Below the pieces are notes generated by a model that worked only from the letters and a program-made list of their open reading frames with translations, did not search any database and was not told where the DNA came from. Positions 62,457 through 64,000 of a DNA stretch of 64,000 nucleotides are shown piece by piece. The stretch comes from Mycoplasmopsis columboralis (lineage in GTDB: Bacteria; Bacillota_I; Bacilli_A; Mycoplasmatales; Metamycoplasmataceae). Positions within the stretch are counted from its first letter, which is position 1, and each line of letters opens with the position of its first letter. The position numbers and the translations under genes were made by a program. Location: assembly GCF_900660675.1 (NCBI RefSeq), contig NZ_LR215039.1, positions 248,001 to 312,000 of the forward strand, in the 5' to 3' direction.

Positions 62457-64000
62457 CTACTTATTAAAATGTTTATCTATTTTTTCAATTTCTTCAGCAG
62501 TAGCTAAAGATCTTAATGTCACAAATCTTGTGTTAGTTTCTTTTTTGTAAAAATCATCAATTTGAACAATCTCAAATACTTTGGCAATTGATTTTATTTC
62601 AGTTACTTTTGTCGCAATATTATCTTGCACATTTAATTCAAAGGTTAAATCAAGTGTTTTGTATGGGTCATAAGAAATTGAATTAAATTTAGAAGCATGA
62701 TTATCTTTTTGATCTAAAAATTCAGCATAAAAAGCATCGGTATCATCATATTTAGGATGAATTTTTCCAATTCAACCAATCATTTCATTTTGAGAATTTA
62801 AAATTTTTGCACTTGAGTTAGGATGAATAAATTCATTATCTTTAAAAGGCACTAATGTAACCTCTTGGTTAATTAAGTCTAAAACATCTTGAGCAAATTG
62901 GTAGTAATTTTTAGTTGTAGAAGCTAATGAATTAACATAGACGTTGTCATTAATCATTCCTTTTTCAAAAATATTTAAATTGGTTAATTTACGTTTTTGA
63001 TTGTATTGAATTACTTCTTGCAATGATATAGCTAAAGAGTTACGAATAACTTCTCTTTCCTTAGACACAAAAGTTAACAATTTAACACTGCAATTGAAGT
63101 TAAATGGATTAAATTGGGCTTTTTGTTCAGACACTAAAGTAAATGTTCTAGTTTCATCATAACCTTTTGAAGCGAGTAAATTTTTAAAAATATTTCTTTG
63201 TTGAGTTTTAATTGGTGCGTTTTTAAATTTGGCAGGAGCAAAATTATCATAAGAATAAAAACGGAATAATTCTTCAATAATATCAGCAAAAATAGTTACA
63301 TCATAACGATAGTTTGGAACTTTAACTACGTCATTATCAAATTCAAAACCAAGTGTTTTGAGTTGTTGTTTTGGAACCTCAAACACATTTAAGTCACTCA
63401 TTCCAGAATATAATTTGAGTTTTTCTTCATCAAAAGGTATTTGTTGTTTTGTTAATTCAAAATCAGCTCCAACAATGTTTGAATATCTTAAGTTATGCGC
63501 TTTGCTTTGAAGATATTGCATTCCTCTTAAAGCAATTTCTTTTGATATCACTCTTGAACCTTGGTTAGCTGAGTTGGATAAAATTTTAATTTCTTTAGCA
63601 CCATGGCGTACAAGTTTAGGATCAAAAACTCCTATTTCAAAAACAAAGTTATCACTTTGTTCAGTTACTTTAAATTCTTCAATTCCCATTACACATGCAA
63701 GTGACACTACTTCATCATTGTGTTTAATTGCTAATACATTCTCAACTTCTACTTCTTTGTTTCCTAAAATAGTTGTTTTTCCACTGTATAATTGTGCGCT
63801 TAATGTTGAGGTTATCTTTTCTTTTGGGTACACATGAGCTGGAGCTCCTGTTTCAAGTAAACATAAGTTAGTTAAATTAATTGCTCAATTGAATTTAGAA
63901 TCAATTTGGTGTTTAGCTAACAATAAACATTCATCTAAAGATGTTTTCTTTTTACCTTCAACTTCCAAAAACATTAATTCTTTAGCTTCTTGTTTATTTA
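62457..64000 (-). CDS. pheT: Phenylalanine-tRNA ligase beta subunit (5' end outside window)
   Basis: About 514 codons of the C-terminal part are present, ending at TAG 62457-62459. [25 protein letters not shown] followed by a B3/B4-like domain ([40 protein letters not shown]), a B5 domain ([20 protein letters not shown], then [18 protein letters not shown]), the synthetase-like core and a C-terminal anticodon-binding (FDX-ACB) domain ([16 protein letters not shown]) identify PheT. It works as an alpha2beta2 enzyme with PheS. The N-terminus lies beyond base 64000. Confidence 0.93.

Overview
The window comes from an AT-rich mollicute, most likely a Mycoplasmopsis/Metamycoplasma-type species of the hominis group. 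UGA must be read as Trp throughout: almost every core gene is cut into pieces under the standard code and is intact when UGA is sense. Supporting signs are the mycoplasma-type mraZ-rsmH-ftsA-ftsZ cluster, lipobox lipoproteins, a giant repetitive surface protein, an IS1630-like IS30 element that duplicates a terminator hairpin, and the glycerol/H2O2 genes glpO-glpK-glpF.

Layout. 1-132: 3' end of fba. 367-4536: division cluster mraZ-rsmH-ftsA-like-ftsZ. 4688-15360 (all minus): a defence island with a DpnII-like GATC restriction-modification pair (the methylase is fused to an XRE repressor domain), a large SF1 helicase with a HEPN-like N-terminus, an AAA ATPase/subtilisin pair of the IetAS kind, and a mosaic type I hsdS with two (AG)9 phase-variation tracts. 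15443-21642: housekeeping block (tRNA-Trp-CCA, ychF, ligA, asnA, a small conserved protein, a trigger-factor-related protein, tRNA-Ser). 21993-40373: one uninterrupted 6,126-codon surface-protein gene. 40391-41673: an IS3-type element lodged in the loop of the giant gene's terminator. 41731-42285: ppa. 42373-47205: a lipoprotein subtilase followed by two paralogous lipoproteins (the second frameshifted) that look like arrays of subtilase-propeptide-type domains. 47235-48511: the IS30-type element. 48543-49727: pgk. 49876-51019: an FMN-type riboswitch in front of nicotinate phosphoribosyltransferase. 51131-53117: dhaKLM. 53201-56694: glpO-glpK-glpF (minus). 56918-58633: small hypothetical plus an ECF S component. 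58841-59971: orphan protein with a degenerate nuclease-like motif. 60108-64000: rplJ-rplL with L10 leader, glyA, and pheT (5' end outside the window).

How it works together. Convergent glp and dha operons supply glycerol and dihydroxyacetone carbon to lower glycolysis (fba, pgk); GlpO would make H2O2. The accessory parts are defence (4.7-15.4 kb) and surface/proteolysis (22-47 kb). Both IS elements sit in transcription terminators. UGG Trp codons are essentially confined to accessory genes, and a tRNA-Trp(CCA) that can read them lies at the edge of the defence island. The least expected items are the riboswitch before pncB, the propeptide-like lipoproteins beside the surface subtilase, and the multi-segment phase-variable hsdS.
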